From Immundisolibacter sp. (GTDB lineage Bacteria > Pseudomonadota > Gammaproteobacteria > Immundisolibacterales > Immundisolibacteraceae), in the NCBI RefSeq assembly GCF_014359565.1, contig NZ_JACIZD010000011.1:1-64000 (forward strand): 64,000 nucleotides of DNA. The letters are read 5' to 3'. Shown piece after piece: positions 38,051 to 47,191 of the stretch. The notes under the pieces were generated by a model. The model saw only the letters and a list, made by a program, of their open reading frames with translations, had not been told where the DNA came from and ran no database searches. The translations under genes and the position numbers were made by a program. Positions within the stretch are counted from its first letter, which is position 1. Each line of letters starts with the position of its first letter.

Positions 38051-38892
38051 GACATCGGCGTCTCGGTTGGATCCTTGCGCGGCTTGTAGATGGCGCCGCC
38101 ATAGTTGATGGTGTTGCCCCGCGCCACGCAGGCGGCCCAGGTCTGCTGGCAGCCGGGCCGGGCAATGACGGCCAGTCCAACTGCCAGATCGGCCGCGCCG
38201 TAAAGCAGCCTCAGATTGCCCAGGCTGTGCTCCATGATCGAGCGGCGCTCCACCAGGCCATCGAGGCGCGTCCATTCGATCCATCCGCCATCCAGCGCCA
38301 GCGGCGCATCGGCAAACGCGCTGGATCCCACATCCAAACCGTTCACTGCCGACAGCGTGGTGGACACCTCGAACGCATCGAGCGCCAGATTGCACCCGCG
38401 CAATCCGGTCGAATACACCGTCTTCCAGCAGGCGCGCTGCCACTTTGGCCCCTGGTTGCGGGCCTTGGCGATGGCCGGGCTCTGTTCGCAGGTCAGCGTC
38501 AGCTCGATGTCGGTGAAGCTCGGCTGTGTGACGATGCCGGACCATTCCACGGCCGGCGGATCGGTGTCGCCGTAATGCGTGGCCAGGCACGTCACGGTAA
38601 TCGAATCGCTCGGGATATACGGGTGCCAGTTGTCGCCCAGCGCCTGCGTGGCCGGGAATTCCGGCGCGTTCGGGTCGCGCAGATAGGCCAGCGTGATAGT
38701 GAGCTTGTCTTTGGCCCGCTCGGCGGTCTGTTTTATCTCGCCGCGGTCGATGGGCGCGGCCAGATAGGTATTGCCGCCGATGACCAGATTGCGGTCGGCA
38801 TTGCAAAAGCGCCACACCACGCTTTGCCGCTGGAAAACAAACAGTCGCACCGGGCGGCCGAGGAAGCGGGATAGCTCGAACGTCTCAAACAT
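38041..38892 (-). CDS. BR0599/DUF2163-family phage tail protein
   Basis: A 283-residue protein with the BR0599 pattern: FVFQRQSVVWRFCNADRNL at the start, GNTYLAAPIDRGEIKQT, then KWQRACWKTVYSTGLRGCNL in the middle and GGAIYKPRKDPTET at the end. Members lie between the distal tail protein and the tip protein in B3/D3112-like phages and gene transfer agents and belong to the tail tip complex. Confidence 0.8.
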   Translation of the reverse strand: MFETFELSRFLGRPVRLFVFQRQSVVWRFCNADRNLVIGGNTYLAAPIDRGEIKQTAERAKDKLTITLAYLRDPNAPEFPATQALGDNWHPYIPSDSITVTCLATHYGDTDPPAVEWSGIVTQPSFTDIELTLTCEQSPAIAKARNQGPKWQRACWKTVYSTGLRGCNLALDAFEVSTTLSAVNGLDVGSSAFADAPLALDGGWIEWTRLDGLVERRSIMEHSLGNLRLLYGAADLAVGLAVIARPGCQQTWAACVARGNTINYGGAIYKPRKDPTETPMSWT

Positions 38893-40087
38893 CCGGCACC
38901 ACCGCTTGCCAGCCGAGCGTCACGGTCGCCACGCCGTCCTGGTCGGTAATGTGGTCGATTTCCACCTCGTCACTGGCCAGCGTGGAGAGCGCCATGAACG
39001 ATATCCGCCGGATGGCGCCCGCCGCGATGGCACTGCCGGATAGCGAGGCGCTCAACGTCAGCGTCTCGGTCGCGCCGGCCTCCACGGCATTGTCGATGCG
39101 CCGGTAATACACCGTGCCGTCGAGCAGCTCGATGCGCACGTCTTTGCGGTTCGGCTGATTCTTGCCAAACAGCGTATAGCCCGCCCACTCGATGCTCAGA
39201 CTCGTGCTGCCGCCGGCAAGGGTGGCCGCCGGCAGCAGGTCCGCCGCGTAGCTCGGGATCCAGATCGGCACCCGCCGACCGTGCAGCGTGTACAGCAGCG
39301 AGCGCAGCCAGGTGTGCTCCGCCCGCCCGAACAGCTTGTACGCCATGCGCTGCGTGCGCAGGCCGCGGCCGGCCAGGTCGTGCGCCAACGGCAGCGCGGC
39401 GTCGTAATCCACCAGCTCAATCAGCCGCGACGTGCTGGCGGTCGGGTCGTCGCTTTCCTCCGGCGGCATGTCCATCACCGGATGGCCCAGATACAGCGTC
39501 GGGCTGGCCAGCTCCGGCCAGTCGCACGGCTCGATCAGGTCAAACGTGATGCTGCGCCGGCCGACGTCATCCGAGCGCAGCCGTTCCTCGGCGCCGTCCT
39601 GCACCCGCGCGCGGCGCAGCGGATATAGCCGCGCGATGGGGCCGTGCGCGGTCAGCGTCGGATCCGTCAGCGCCAGATAGCCGGCCGCGATGGCGGCGAT
39701 ATTGACCACCTCCCAGGCGTTGACGGCATCGACTATCAGCGCCTGCCCACCGACCACGAAATCGAACCCCGCCGTCGCGCACGGCACGATGTCGATGCCG
39801 GACGCCAGCGTGCCGACCAGGCGCTGGCCGTCCGGCCAGATGGGCAGCAGCCAGGCGCCGCCGTAGCCCGCCAGCAGCATGTCGGCCGTGCGCCGCTCCT
39901 GGCCGCCGGCCAGCAGCTCGAAGGCCAGCCGGCGGCGCGGCGCAATGCGCAGGCCGCGGTGCTGGGTGTTGCCGCTGGCGTTGGCCTGCAGCACGTCGGT
40001 CAGCCAGGCCAGCGTCTCCTGCACGCCGTTGGACCAATCCGGCGAGATTGGCCACACGCGCGCGCCGGCGACGGTAAAGCTACCCAC
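38885..40087 (-). CDS. Phage tail protein (distal-tail type)
   Basis: A 400-residue beta-rich protein lying between tape measure and the BR0599 protein, the place of the distal tail/initiator protein of siphophage-like tails. Visible stretches: WSNGVQETLAWLTDVLQ near the start, APRRRLAFELLAGGQERR, TFDLIEPCDWP and SLSIEWAGYTLFGKNQPNR. I recognise it as a protein of Mu-like phages with flexible tails but not to a named family. Confidence 0.65.
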   Translation of the reverse strand: MGSFTVAGARVWPISPDWSNGVQETLAWLTDVLQANASGNTQHRGLRIAPRRRLAFELLAGGQERRTADMLLAGYGGAWLLPIWPDGQRLVGTLASGIDIVPCATAGFDFVVGGQALIVDAVNAWEVVNIAAIAAGYLALTDPTLTAHGPIARLYPLRRARVQDGAEERLRSDDVGRRSITFDLIEPCDWPELASPTLYLGHPVMDMPPEESDDPTASTSRLIELVDYDAALPLAHDLAGRGLRTQRMAYKLFGRAEHTWLRSLLYTLHGRRVPIWIPSYAADLLPAATLAGGSTSLSIEWAGYTLFGKNQPNRKDVRIELLDGTVYYRRIDNAVEAGATETLTLSASLSGSAIAAGAIRRISFMALSTLASDEVEIDHITDQDGVATVTLGWQAVVPDV

Positions 40088-40090
40088 GGC

Positions 40091-42865
40091 TCACCACTGC
40101 GCCTGGATGGCCGAGCCGTTCTGGCCGGCGGTGACCACGATGGCCTTTTCCAGCGCCGGGTGCTGCGCCAGGCGCTGGGCGAGCTGGTCCTCGTTCTGCA
40201 CCACATAGACGCGCATGTTGTTCTTGTTGACGGCCTGCATCGGCGGGCCATCGGACAGCGCCATGCGCGGCTCGGCCGCGGTGATCAGGCCGCCGTCGGC
40301 AAATCCGCGCCAGTCCGCCACGGCGGCCATGCCGCGCCGGTTGAAGTCGTCCAGGAAGCTCAGCGCGCCGGGCTGCGTGGCGCTGGCCGCGCGCACCATG
40401 TATTCGCGGTCCGATGCCCAGATCGGCACGCTGTCGCTGGTGCGCGTGCCGGGGCCGCGGATCTGGCCACCGTCGGCATAGCCCAGCACGGCCGAGCTGA
40501 TGATGGCGCTGATGTTCGCGAACTGCGCCACTACAGACGCCGTCTCGGCGAAGGACCAGGGGAAGCCCTTTTCCTGTGCCTTGGCGAGCGAGATCCCGAG
40601 CGACATAACCGCCTGCGCCAGCGCAAAGCCCTTGCTGATCGCGAACAGCGCCCGGTAGGCGGTGCTCTGCTCGCCGGCGGCGCGGCGGGCCATGTCGGCC
40701 ATGGCGCCGAAGGCCTCTTCGCCGCGCGTCAGGGTGAGCTGGTTCTGGGCGTCGCCGAGCTCGGCGAGCTTGGCCTGGTACTGCTTCTTGCTCTCCAGCT
40801 CCCAGGCATCCCATTCCGCATTGAGATCCGCTTCGCGGCGCCGGGAGTCGGCCAGCTGTTCAAGCCGCTGGTCATACCACTCCTGCAAACGCTCCGATGC
40901 CTGGTCGAGCCGGAACTGCTCGCTGTCGATGCCGCCGATTTCCGGTGCCAATCCCGCGAACGATGGCGGCGGCGCGAAGGACTTTTCGACGACTTTGCCG
41001 ACCTGCGCGTTGTATTCGTCGGCCGTTATCAGGCCCGCCTTGAGCGCGGCGTTGAGCTTTTCGATGCTCTCGATGGCGGTATCCACCGCCACTTCGGCCG
41101 GCGTGCGCAGCGACTCGCGCAGGCTGTCGTAGGCCTTTTCGGTTTCCTCGGCCGCGCGCTTGCGTTGCTGCTCGGCCAGCTGGTCGGCGCGCTTGGCGTC
41201 CAGCACCTTGGCCTGGTCGATCAGCTGCTGCTGGGTGGCGGCGCTGGCCGCCGCCAGGCCGCCGTTTTCGATCTCATAGCGGACGCGGGCTTCCTCGCTC
41301 GCGCGCTTCTGGCCGTCCTCGACCGCGCCCAGCAGGGCCACCTGCTTTTCCAGGTTGGCCAGCTCGCGCTGGGCGGCGTCCTCCGCCTGCTGCGCGGCGG
41401 TCTTGGCAGTGCTGCCGCGCGCGGGTTTCGCCACGGCCGGCGCCGCGCGGGCGCGGGCGGCATCCTCCTGCGCCTTGATCTCCGGCTCGGTCTTGTTGGC
41501 GGCCAAGCCGGTCTTGCGGATGTCGGCGATCTCCTGCTCCAGCTTCTGCTGGCGGTCCAGGTTCGCCAGGCGCAGGCGCTCCCACTCCTCCTCCGCCTTT
41601 TCCTGCGCCTGTTTCTTGGCGATGGCGGCGTCGGTGCGGGCCTGCGAATCGGCCTGCAGGCGGGCGACTTGCCCCTGCACCAGCACCTGCGCCTTGAGGC
41701 TGTCCACCTCGGCCTGGGCGGCGTCGATGCGCTGCTGAGCGTCGCCGGGGAAGTTGGCGCGACTGGCCTGCAGGAAATCCAGCCGTGCCTGGGCGGCGCG
41801 CAGATCAGCCTGCGTGTTGTCCTTACCGACTTCCTTGAGGCCATCCCACGCGGACGCGATCGAGTTGCGCACCGCGCGCCAGGCCTTTTCGAGCGAGCCG
41901 GCGCGTTCTTCCGCTTCCTTCACGCGTTGCTCGTGCACGTTGGCGAACGCTTCGATGGCCACCTGCGCGGCCTCCTGCGTGCGGCCCTGCTTTTCCAGCG
42001 CCGTCACCTGGTCATAGATGGAGATCGTCAGGAAGTGGTACTGGCTGTTCAGCTCCTCCATCACCTTGGTCGGCGCGGTCGCCAGCTTGATGATCTTGCT
42101 GGTGGTGTCCTCGATGCTGTCGCCGGTCAGCTTGGCCAGGGCCACCGCCGCGCGGGTGGCGTCTTCCAGGGCCGCGCCGGTGATCTTGCCGCTGGCCGCC
42201 AGTGCCGCGGTGGCGGTCTCGGCGTCGCCGTAGGCATTGCTGGCCTCGCCCACGCGGTCGGCGAGGTCGGATAGCTGCCCGGCGGTCAGGCCCACCGTGT
42301 TGCCGGTGCTGATCAGCGCCTGCTCGTAGCGCTGCATTTCCCGGTAGCCGTCGAACAGCGCCTTGCCGATCAACGCGAAGGCGCCAGCACCGGCCGTGAC
42401 GGCGACCACCGTAGGCGAGATGAGACCCACGAGCGCACGCAGCGCAGGCGTGACGCCGCCGAAGGAATCGCGCAGCTGCCCGCCCTGCTGGATTGCCACC
42501 ATGAACACCGACTGCCCGGATGCCAGGCCGGTCACGATGTCCGTCACCTGCGCCGGCAGCTGGCGCATGGCCTGCTGGTACTGACCGGCGGTCAGGCCGG
42601 CGCGACGCATCGCGTTGGCGCCGTTGGCCACGGCCGGCGCCAGCTTGCCGTGCGCGGCGGCGGCGGCAGTGGCGGCGCCGGCTTCCTTGTTGAGGCTGCT
42701 GGCCGCGTTGTCCGCCGCGCCGGCGGTGGCGTTCAGATCCTGCGCAGTGTCGCGACCGGTCGCGCCCAGCTTGTCGATGGCGGCGTCGACCTGCTGCACC
42801 TGCTTGGCCGCATCCGCCATGTCGGCGCGGATGCGCAGCGCGAGTTCGAGGTTACGGTCTGACAC
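40091..42865 (-). CDS. Tail length tape measure protein
   Basis: A 924-residue lambda GpH-like tape measure. The N-terminal part is helical, then a hydrophobic region (PTVVAVTAGAGAFALIGKAL) and the tape-measure signature (RYEQALISTGNTVGLTAGQL; ALAASGKITGAALEDATRAA). A long Ala/Glu/Gln-rich coiled coil covers about 330-620. The C-terminal third contains a Gly/Ala-rich hydrophobic segment and a GYADGGQIRGPGTRTSDSVP motif common at the end of such proteins. Its length sets tail length. It lies after the chaperone genes as in lambda. Confidence 0.88.
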   Translation of the reverse strand: MSDRNLELALRIRADMADAAKQVQQVDAAIDKLGATGRDTAQDLNATAGAADNAASSLNKEAGAATAAAAAHGKLAPAVANGANAMRRAGLTAGQYQQAMRQLPAQVTDIVTGLASGQSVFMVAIQQGGQLRDSFGGVTPALRALVGLISPTVVAVTAGAGAFALIGKALFDGYREMQRYEQALISTGNTVGLTAGQLSDLADRVGEASNAYGDAETATAALAASGKITGAALEDATRAAVALAKLTGDSIEDTTSKIIKLATAPTKVMEELNSQYHFLTISIYDQVTALEKQGRTQEAAQVAIEAFANVHEQRVKEAEERAGSLEKAWRAVRNSIASAWDGLKEVGKDNTQADLRAAQARLDFLQASRANFPGDAQQRIDAAQAEVDSLKAQVLVQGQVARLQADSQARTDAAIAKKQAQEKAEEEWERLRLANLDRQQKLEQEIADIRKTGLAANKTEPEIKAQEDAARARAAPAVAKPARGSTAKTAAQQAEDAAQRELANLEKQVALLGAVEDGQKRASEEARVRYEIENGGLAAASAATQQQLIDQAKVLDAKRADQLAEQQRKRAAEETEKAYDSLRESLRTPAEVAVDTAIESIEKLNAALKAGLITADEYNAQVGKVVEKSFAPPPSFAGLAPEIGGIDSEQFRLDQASERLQEWYDQRLEQLADSRRREADLNAEWDAWELESKKQYQAKLAELGDAQNQLTLTRGEEAFGAMADMARRAAGEQSTAYRALFAISKGFALAQAVMSLGISLAKAQEKGFPWSFAETASVVAQFANISAIISSAVLGYADGGQIRGPGTRTSDSVPIWASDREYMVRAASATQPGALSFLDDFNRRGMAAVADWRGFADGGLITAAEPRMALSDGPPMQAVNKNNMRVYVVQNEDQLAQRLAQHPALEKAIVVTAGQNGSAIQAQW

Positions 42866-42868
42866 GGG

Positions 42869-43578
42869 TCAATCTCCGAGCGCCTGGGCCAAGTCCCGCG
42901 CCGCCTTGCCGCCGGCGAAGGCGGCGTTGTTGTCAGTCAGCCTGGCGCGCCGTTCCTGGCGGATGGCGGCCTGGCGCGCCGCGTAAAACAGTTGCAGCTG
43001 CCGCCACGTGTAGCGGCCGATCTGGGCCGGCGTGCGGCCATAGCCGGCGGCAATCAGGCAGTCGTAGACGCGCTCGATGCCGACTGGCTTGCCGCCCGCT
43101 CGGCCGCGAGCCGTGCCTGCAGCCGACGCTGCAGGCGGCGGGTAAAAAAACCGGTGTTGGTCTCCCACCAGACGGTGGTGAGCGTGTCGCCGTCGCGCTC
43201 CGACAGCCGGCCGACCCAGCGGGCGTTCTGCTCGACCGCGGCGGCAAACGCCTGCGGGTCGTCGTCGAGCGGCGTCAGCGCCTGCGCGATCAGCCACTGC
43301 ACGGTCACGATGTGGGTGCCGATCAGTTCAGCCAGGTCATCGGTACTCGGAGGGTCCAGGGCGGCCGAGAACAGCCCGTACAGCGCGTCCAGGAACTCCT
43401 TGCAGGCGGCCTGCAGCTTGAGGCCCTCGACGTAACCGTACTCGCGCACCTGCACCACCCGGTCGGCGATGCGCGCCTCGCGCTCCGGGTGCAGCACGGC
43501 CAGCGCCGGCGCCGGCTGGCGGCGCGCGGGCTGGCCGGCAGTGGACTGCACGGCGCCATTGCCGAGCTTGCGGGCCAT
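42869..43578 (-). CDS. Tail assembly chaperone GT, made by -1 frameshift
   Basis: Predicted fusion of the protein starting at 43578 with a second frame ending at 42869. The slip site is a run of seven T on the coding strand (43150-43144) in the context GGT TTT TTT ACC: shifting back one base changes ...FFTRR into ...FFYPPPAASAAG, and the new frame continues to ERVYDCLIAAGYGRTPAQIG and RYTWRQLQLFYAARQ. The second frame lacks a convincing start of its own. The product is about 236 residues. This mirrors lambda G/GT, where the GT form recruits tail tube protein onto the tape measure. It sits just before the tape measure, the standard place. Confidence 0.7.
43054..43578 (-). CDS. Tail assembly chaperone G (DUF6631-like)
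   Basis: A 174-residue protein read without frameshift. The N-terminus is Pro/Ala-rich; the core reads HPEREARIADRVVQVREYGY, EGLKLQAACKEFLDAL, then a helical region and the Trp-rich LTTVWWETNTGFF at the slip site; the end is Ser/Ala/Thr-rich. It lies between tail tube and tape measure, and together with the overlapping second frame fits the lambda G gene. The DUF6631 assignment is from memory of the pattern. Confidence 0.7.
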   Translation of the reverse strand: MARKLGNGAVQSTAGQPARRQPAPALAVLHPEREARIADRVVQVREYGYVEGLKLQAACKEFLDALYGLFSAALDPPSTDDLAELIGTHIVTVQWLIAQALTPLDDDPQAFAAAVEQNARWVGRLSERDGDTLTTVWWETNTGFFTRRLQRRLQARLAAERAASQSASSASTTA

Positions 43579-43584
43579 GGCGCC

Positions 43585-44340
43585 TTAGACCGGGGTCGGA
43601 TCGATGTACTTCACGCGGGCATAGCCGCCGTACTGCGCATCGCTCTGGCGCACCGGATCCAGCATCGCCTTGCCCGTCAGCGGCAGCTCGCCGAACGAAT
43701 CGTTGATCCAGGCGATCTCGGCCGCGGGGTCAAGGCTCAGGTTGTAGACCTCGCCGATCACCTTGCCCTCGGCGCCGACCACCGTGTTCATGCCGTCGAA
43801 CAGCAGGTACCAGGCCTTGTTGCCGCCGGTGAACGCGGTCACCACGCTCTGCGCGGCGTAGCTGTAGGCCCCGGTCACCGCCGTCTTGGTGGTCAGGAAC
43901 TTGATCACGCCGGTATCGGGGTTCAGCGTGTAGTCGGTGCCCGCGACCAGCGAAACCGGGCCGCTGGCGCTCAGCACCACCGAGCTGACGGCGGAATACT
44001 TGAGCGCCCACACGTCGCCGGCCTTCACATCGCCGATGACCTCGCCGCTGGCGCTGCCGCTGACGATGTCCACCCGCGTGCCGTCCAGCGCCTTCACCGA
44101 GTTGGCGATGTTCAATTGCCCGAGCGTGAGGTTGACGGTCATGTCGCGGGCGGTCTTCAGGCGCGCGCCCAGGCCGCGGCTGCCGGACCAGCTCTCGCGC
44201 TTTTCCTCGGCCGTGACGGACATCGCCCAGCTCATCGCCGAGGCGTCGAACACCCACTGCGCCGGCTTGCGCGTGCCGTCCGAGTTGCGCTCGCCGATGC
44301 TGATCTGGCCCTGGAAGCTGAAATATTCGGTCAGGTCCAT
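43585..44340 (-). CDS. Major tail tube protein
   Basis: A 251-residue beta-rich protein: DLTEYFSFQGQISIGERN at the start, MTVNLTLGQLNIANSVKALD, GTDYTLNPDTGVIKFLT and WYLLFDGMNTVVGAEGK. This is the pattern of tube proteins of B3/D3112-like phages with flexible tails. Six bases upstream of the chaperone gene and after the tail terminator region, as expected for the order of tail assembly. Confidence 0.78.
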   Translation of the reverse strand: MDLTEYFSFQGQISIGERNSDGTRKPAQWVFDASAMSWAMSVTAEEKRESWSGSRGLGARLKTARDMTVNLTLGQLNIANSVKALDGTRVDIVSGSASGEVIGDVKAGDVWALKYSAVSSVVLSASGPVSLVAGTDYTLNPDTGVIKFLTTKTAVTGAYSYAAQSVVTAFTGGNKAWYLLFDGMNTVVGAEGKVIGEVYNLSLDPAAEIAWINDSFGELPLTGKAMLDPVRQSDAQYGGYARVKYIDPTPV

Positions 44341-44346
44341 GGCTTC

Positions 44347-44529
44347 TTACTCCTGTGCGCTGCGGGTGGATTTGCTGGGCGCCGGATCCGGCGCGACGAG
44401 GCCCAGCGTGATCAGCCAGTCCTTCACCGCGACGGGCACGGCAATCTGGTCGCCGGCGGCGCAGGGCTTGCCCTGGTGCTCATGGCCCGCGCGCAGCAGG
44501 GTGACGGTGACGGAATCGATCTTGCTCAC
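44347..44529 (-). CDS. Small conserved phage protein (DUF7210-like)
   Basis: A 60-residue protein starting at GTG 44529, overlapping the upstream stop by two bases (GTGA). It reads VTVTLLRAGHEHQGKPCAAG, then DQIAVPVAVKDWLITLGLV. Small proteins with a KPCxxG motif of this kind sit between tail terminator and tube genes in Mu-like phages. No function is assigned. Confidence 0.6.
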   Translation of the reverse strand: MSKIDSVTVTLLRAGHEHQGKPCAAGDQIAVPVAVKDWLITLGLVAPDPAPSKSTRSAQE

Positions 44530-44996
44530 GGGGCAATCTCCGGTTTGATGGCATGTTGGGTGCGCCACACGTCCGTCCAGACGGCGGTGCCGGCGTCGTA
44601 GGCGACCAGGTCGCCCTGCAGCAGCTCGCAGGCGCGGCCACCGGACACCGGCGGCGTCCAGCCGAGCAGGCGGTCGCGCACGGCGCCCACCTGGTCGCGC
44701 AGCTCGTTACGCAGCTCCTGGCCCTCCAGGCGGTAATTGCGAAACGCCATCACCAGCCCGAACGTCACGGCCATCATCTGCGCCACGGCGTTCTGCACGC
44801 CGGGCAGGCTCTGGCCGCTGGCAATCTGGGCGCCGCGCTCGCGGCCCAGCAGCACGTAGGCGCACGGCGCCGGGAAGTCCTGCAGCTTGTCGATGCTGGC
44901 GTAGTCGGCGCTGCCGCCGACCAGGCGCAGCGCGCCCGGCAACGGCGTGCGCAGCCGCGTGATGATCAGCCCAGTGTCGAACGGCGCCGCGCTCAC
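44526..44996 (-). CDS. Phage tail terminator-like protein (Mu gp37-like position)
   Basis: A 156-residue protein starting at GTG 44996 overlapping the upstream stop. Visible: LIITRLRTPLPGALRLVGGS, SLPGVQNAVAQMMAVTFGLV and a C-terminal RACELLQGDLVAYDAG region ending with WRTQHAIKPE. Position between the DUF1320 protein and the tube and its general pattern fit the tail terminator/completion group. Moderate confidence. Confidence 0.6.
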   Translation of the reverse strand: MSAAPFDTGLIITRLRTPLPGALRLVGGSADYASIDKLQDFPAPCAYVLLGRERGAQIASGQSLPGVQNAVAQMMAVTFGLVMAFRNYRLEGQELRNELRDQVGAVRDRLLGWTPPVSGGRACELLQGDLVAYDAGTAVWTDVWRTQHAIKPEIAP

Positions 44997-45520
44997 GTGC
45001 CGTAGTCCCGCAGCGTCTCGGCGGTGAACACCCGCTGCGGCGCGCACACGGCCGGCGCACCGCCGCTGGGCGGGGGCAGCGGATCGTCCGCGCCCAGCGC
45101 GAACTTGCCGTCCCGAGTCTGTTCCAGGAACTTGATGGCGCGCTCGTAATCGCGCACCACCGGATCGGTCTCCTCGCGCGTGTTGACGCGATCCTTGTGC
45201 AGCAGGTAGCGGGCAATCCAGCGCGCCCAGACGCCGACGATGCCCGGCACCGGGTCCAGCGGCAGCGTGTAGGCGACCGGCTTGCGCAGGGCGAGGTAGC
45301 CGTCGATCACGCCGTCGGCATCGGTCAGCGCACGCACCACCACCGCCAGCGCCTCGTTGGCGTTGGCGACATCGCCAGCCGGGAAGGCGCTGGTGTCCTC
45401 CCCGCGCAGCACGGCCTCGAACAGATCGTCCGCCACGATGGGCAGCCGTTCCGGCGTGGCCACCTGCGCCAGCTCGCGCACGAGCTTGGCGTCGGCCAAT
45501 TGGGCGGGGGTGCAGTACAT
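44993..45520 (-). CDS. DUF1320 head-tail connector protein (Mu gp36-like)
   Basis: A 175-residue helical protein: MYCTPAQLADAKLVRELAQ, then DGVIDGYLALRKPVAYTLPL and WARWIARYLLHKDR. This is the DUF1320 family (Mu gp36), a head completion or neck protein adjacent to the capsid genes. It overlaps the next gene by four bases. Confidence 0.82.
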   Translation of the reverse strand: MYCTPAQLADAKLVRELAQVATPERLPIVADDLFEAVLRGEDTSAFPAGDVANANEALAVVVRALTDADGVIDGYLALRKPVAYTLPLDPVPGIVGVWARWIARYLLHKDRVNTREETDPVVRDYERAIKFLEQTRDGKFALGADDPLPPPSGGAPAVCAPQRVFTAETLRDYGT

Positions 45521-45532
45521 GGATCAGGCCGA

Positions 45533-45778
45533 TCAGTCCTGCGTCGGCTCTGCCGGGGCGACAGCCGAAGCGGCCACCACGCCGGCAGCGGCCAGCGCAG
45601 CCGCCTGGGCTGGCGTCAGTTCTACCTGGTCAGGCCAGCCGGCGGCATTGCCGGCCGGGCCGTACATCTGGCCGTTGTGCTTGAGCACGTCGAGCACGGT
45701 GCACGTCACCATGTCCGGCGCACCGGCAACGGGGTCGGGTGGCGGCGGCGCGGGCGGGGTTGCTTTCTTCGTGGCCAT
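45533..45778 (-). CDS. Small Pro/Ala-rich phage protein (Mu gp35-like position)
   Basis: An 81-residue protein with a Pro-rich start (ATKKATPPAPPPPDPVAG), a central VTCTVLDVLKHNGQMYGPAG and an Ala-rich end. It has the place of Mu gp35 between capsid and gp36-like genes. Function not known. Confidence 0.6.
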   Translation of the reverse strand: MATKKATPPAPPPPDPVAGAPDMVTCTVLDVLKHNGQMYGPAGNAAGWPDQVELTPAQAAALAAAGVVAASAVAPAEPTQD

Positions 45779-45810
45779 GGGCTGCTCCTCGCAGGGGGGG
45801 GTGGCGCCGC

Positions 45811-46752
45811 TTACAGGCCGGCGCCGGCAATCAGGAATCCGGCCGCCATGCCGGCCAGCACCGGCGTGCAGTCATTGCTCACGCCGTATCGCCAGCTCAG
45901 CGAGCCGTCATGCCAGACGGGCGACCGCACCAGCGGCATGCCCTCGATGCGGTAGCCGTAGCCGTAGCTCGGCTCGGTGATGTCGGCGTTGACATCGGCG
46001 CCCTCACTCACGTATGCCAGCACCGCAGCGGTGCCCCATACGTCGGCCAGCACGTCGGCATCGTTCGCCACCACGCCGCCTGCGACCACCACGTTCTGGA
46101 CCTCGAAGATCTGCGCCAGCAGCTCCAGGGTCACGCGGCGGATGCCGGTGTTTGAGCTGCGGTCGATGATCTTCTGGTGCTTGCGCAAGTTCTTGACCGC
46201 CTTGGCCGACAGCAGCAGCGTGTTGGGGTAGATGCCGATGCTGGCGCGGACCGCCTCCTTGCCATCCTCCACATCGCCGGTCGGGTCCGATGCCGGATCC
46301 GACCACACGTCGGTGCCGCTGAGCGTCACCTTGTGGTTGGCGTCGTAGCTGGCCGCATTGGTGGCGATGGCGGCGGCGTCGGACTCGTACTCCAGGAGCA
46401 GCGAGCGCAGAGCCTTATTCACGGCGCGCGTTGCCAGATTGATGCCCGGCACCTGGCTGGCGTCGCGCATCAACTCGCTCGGCACGATGGCATTGAGCGC
46501 CGACGGCACGATCGAGTACGAGGCGCTGCCATAACTGATAGTCACGTTTTTCACGTCGGCGCCGGGCGCCCGCTTGGCGCCGTAGAGCTTGAACTCATCC
46601 TTGCCGAACTCGATCACCCGGCCGCCGTAGGCAGCCACGTCGGCGAACGGGAACAGCCGGTCGGCCACCAGCTGGGCGTTACGGTAGCCGCGCGCGTGGG
46701 TGGTGAGGACCGGATCGGCGGCGCGCGCCTGGGCGGGGGTCATCTGCGGCAT
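45811..46752 (-). CDS. Major capsid protein (E-type, Mu-like)
   Basis: A 313-residue capsid protein with the HK97-type fold expected for this family. Visible: VLTTHARGYRNAQLVADRLF near residue 15, RVIEFGKDEFKLYGAKRAPG, NIATRAVNK-like helix (GINLATRAVNKALRSLLLEY), IYPNTLLLSAKAVKNLRKH and the C-terminal WRYGVSNDCTPVLAGM. It follows the decoration-type protein and protease/scaffold, the usual head-gene order. Confidence 0.88.
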   Translation of the reverse strand: MPQMTPAQARAADPVLTTHARGYRNAQLVADRLFPFADVAAYGGRVIEFGKDEFKLYGAKRAPGADVKNVTISYGSASYSIVPSALNAIVPSELMRDASQVPGINLATRAVNKALRSLLLEYESDAAAIATNAASYDANHKVTLSGTDVWSDPASDPTGDVEDGKEAVRASIGIYPNTLLLSAKAVKNLRKHQKIIDRSSNTGIRRVTLELLAQIFEVQNVVVAGGVVANDADVLADVWGTAAVLAYVSEGADVNADITEPSYGYGYRIEGMPLVRSPVWHDGSLSWRYGVSNDCTPVLAGMAAGFLIAGAGL

Positions 46753-46803
46753 GGTCTTGGCCTCGTGGGTGAGTAGATAAGGTGAGCGGTGGCCGGGGGT
46801 GGC

Positions 46804-47148
46804 TTAGTTCGGGATCAGGATCACTTCGATCAGGTCGCCATCGGCGGCGGCCACGGCGCCCGGCGCCAGCCGGCCCACCACGACACCGGCGCTCTTGGTG
46901 ACCGCCTTGCCGGCGGTGCCGACCTCGATCAGCGCCTCGGCGGCAATGGCGGCCCCGGCGGTGACAACCGCCATGCCAAGCACGTCCACCGGCGCGAATT
47001 CGCCGATGGCGGCGTCGGTGCGCGCCACGCCGAGCGCCCGAGCAGCGCCGGCAGCGACTGCGCCGGCACCGGTGACGAAGCGAGCGGCCGTCAGCGCGGC
47101 GGTGGCCTTGACGGACAGGGTGAGTACGGGGATCGAGGCTGCGGACAT
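46804..47148 (-). CDS. DUF2190-like capsid decoration protein
   Basis: A 114-residue Ala/Gly/Val-rich protein: VLTLSVKATAALTAARFVTG, RTDAAIGEFAPVDVLGMAVV, AAIAAEALIEVGTAGK and the end GDLIEVILIP. This is the DUF2190 type, which are head decoration/fibre proteins lying between scaffold and capsid genes. Confidence 0.7.
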   Translation of the reverse strand: MSAASIPVLTLSVKATAALTAARFVTGAGAVAAGAARALGVARTDAAIGEFAPVDVLGMAVVTAGAAIAAEALIEVGTAGKAVTKSAGVVVGRLAPGAVAAADGDLIEVILIPN

Positions 47149-47191
47149 GGTCGGGACGCTCCTGAGTGAGTGAAGGGGTTGCGGGCCGCGA

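Noticed and set aside
39644-42274. An 876-codon plus-strand frame opposite the tape measure and distal tail genes
   Set aside because: Antisense shadow; the minus-strand genes have clear domains and overlapping starts and stops.
42869-43297. Independent 142-codon gene starting at 43297
   Set aside because: The upstream part is an out-of-frame shadow of the chaperone; only the part after the T7 slip site looks like real protein, which supports frameshift expression.
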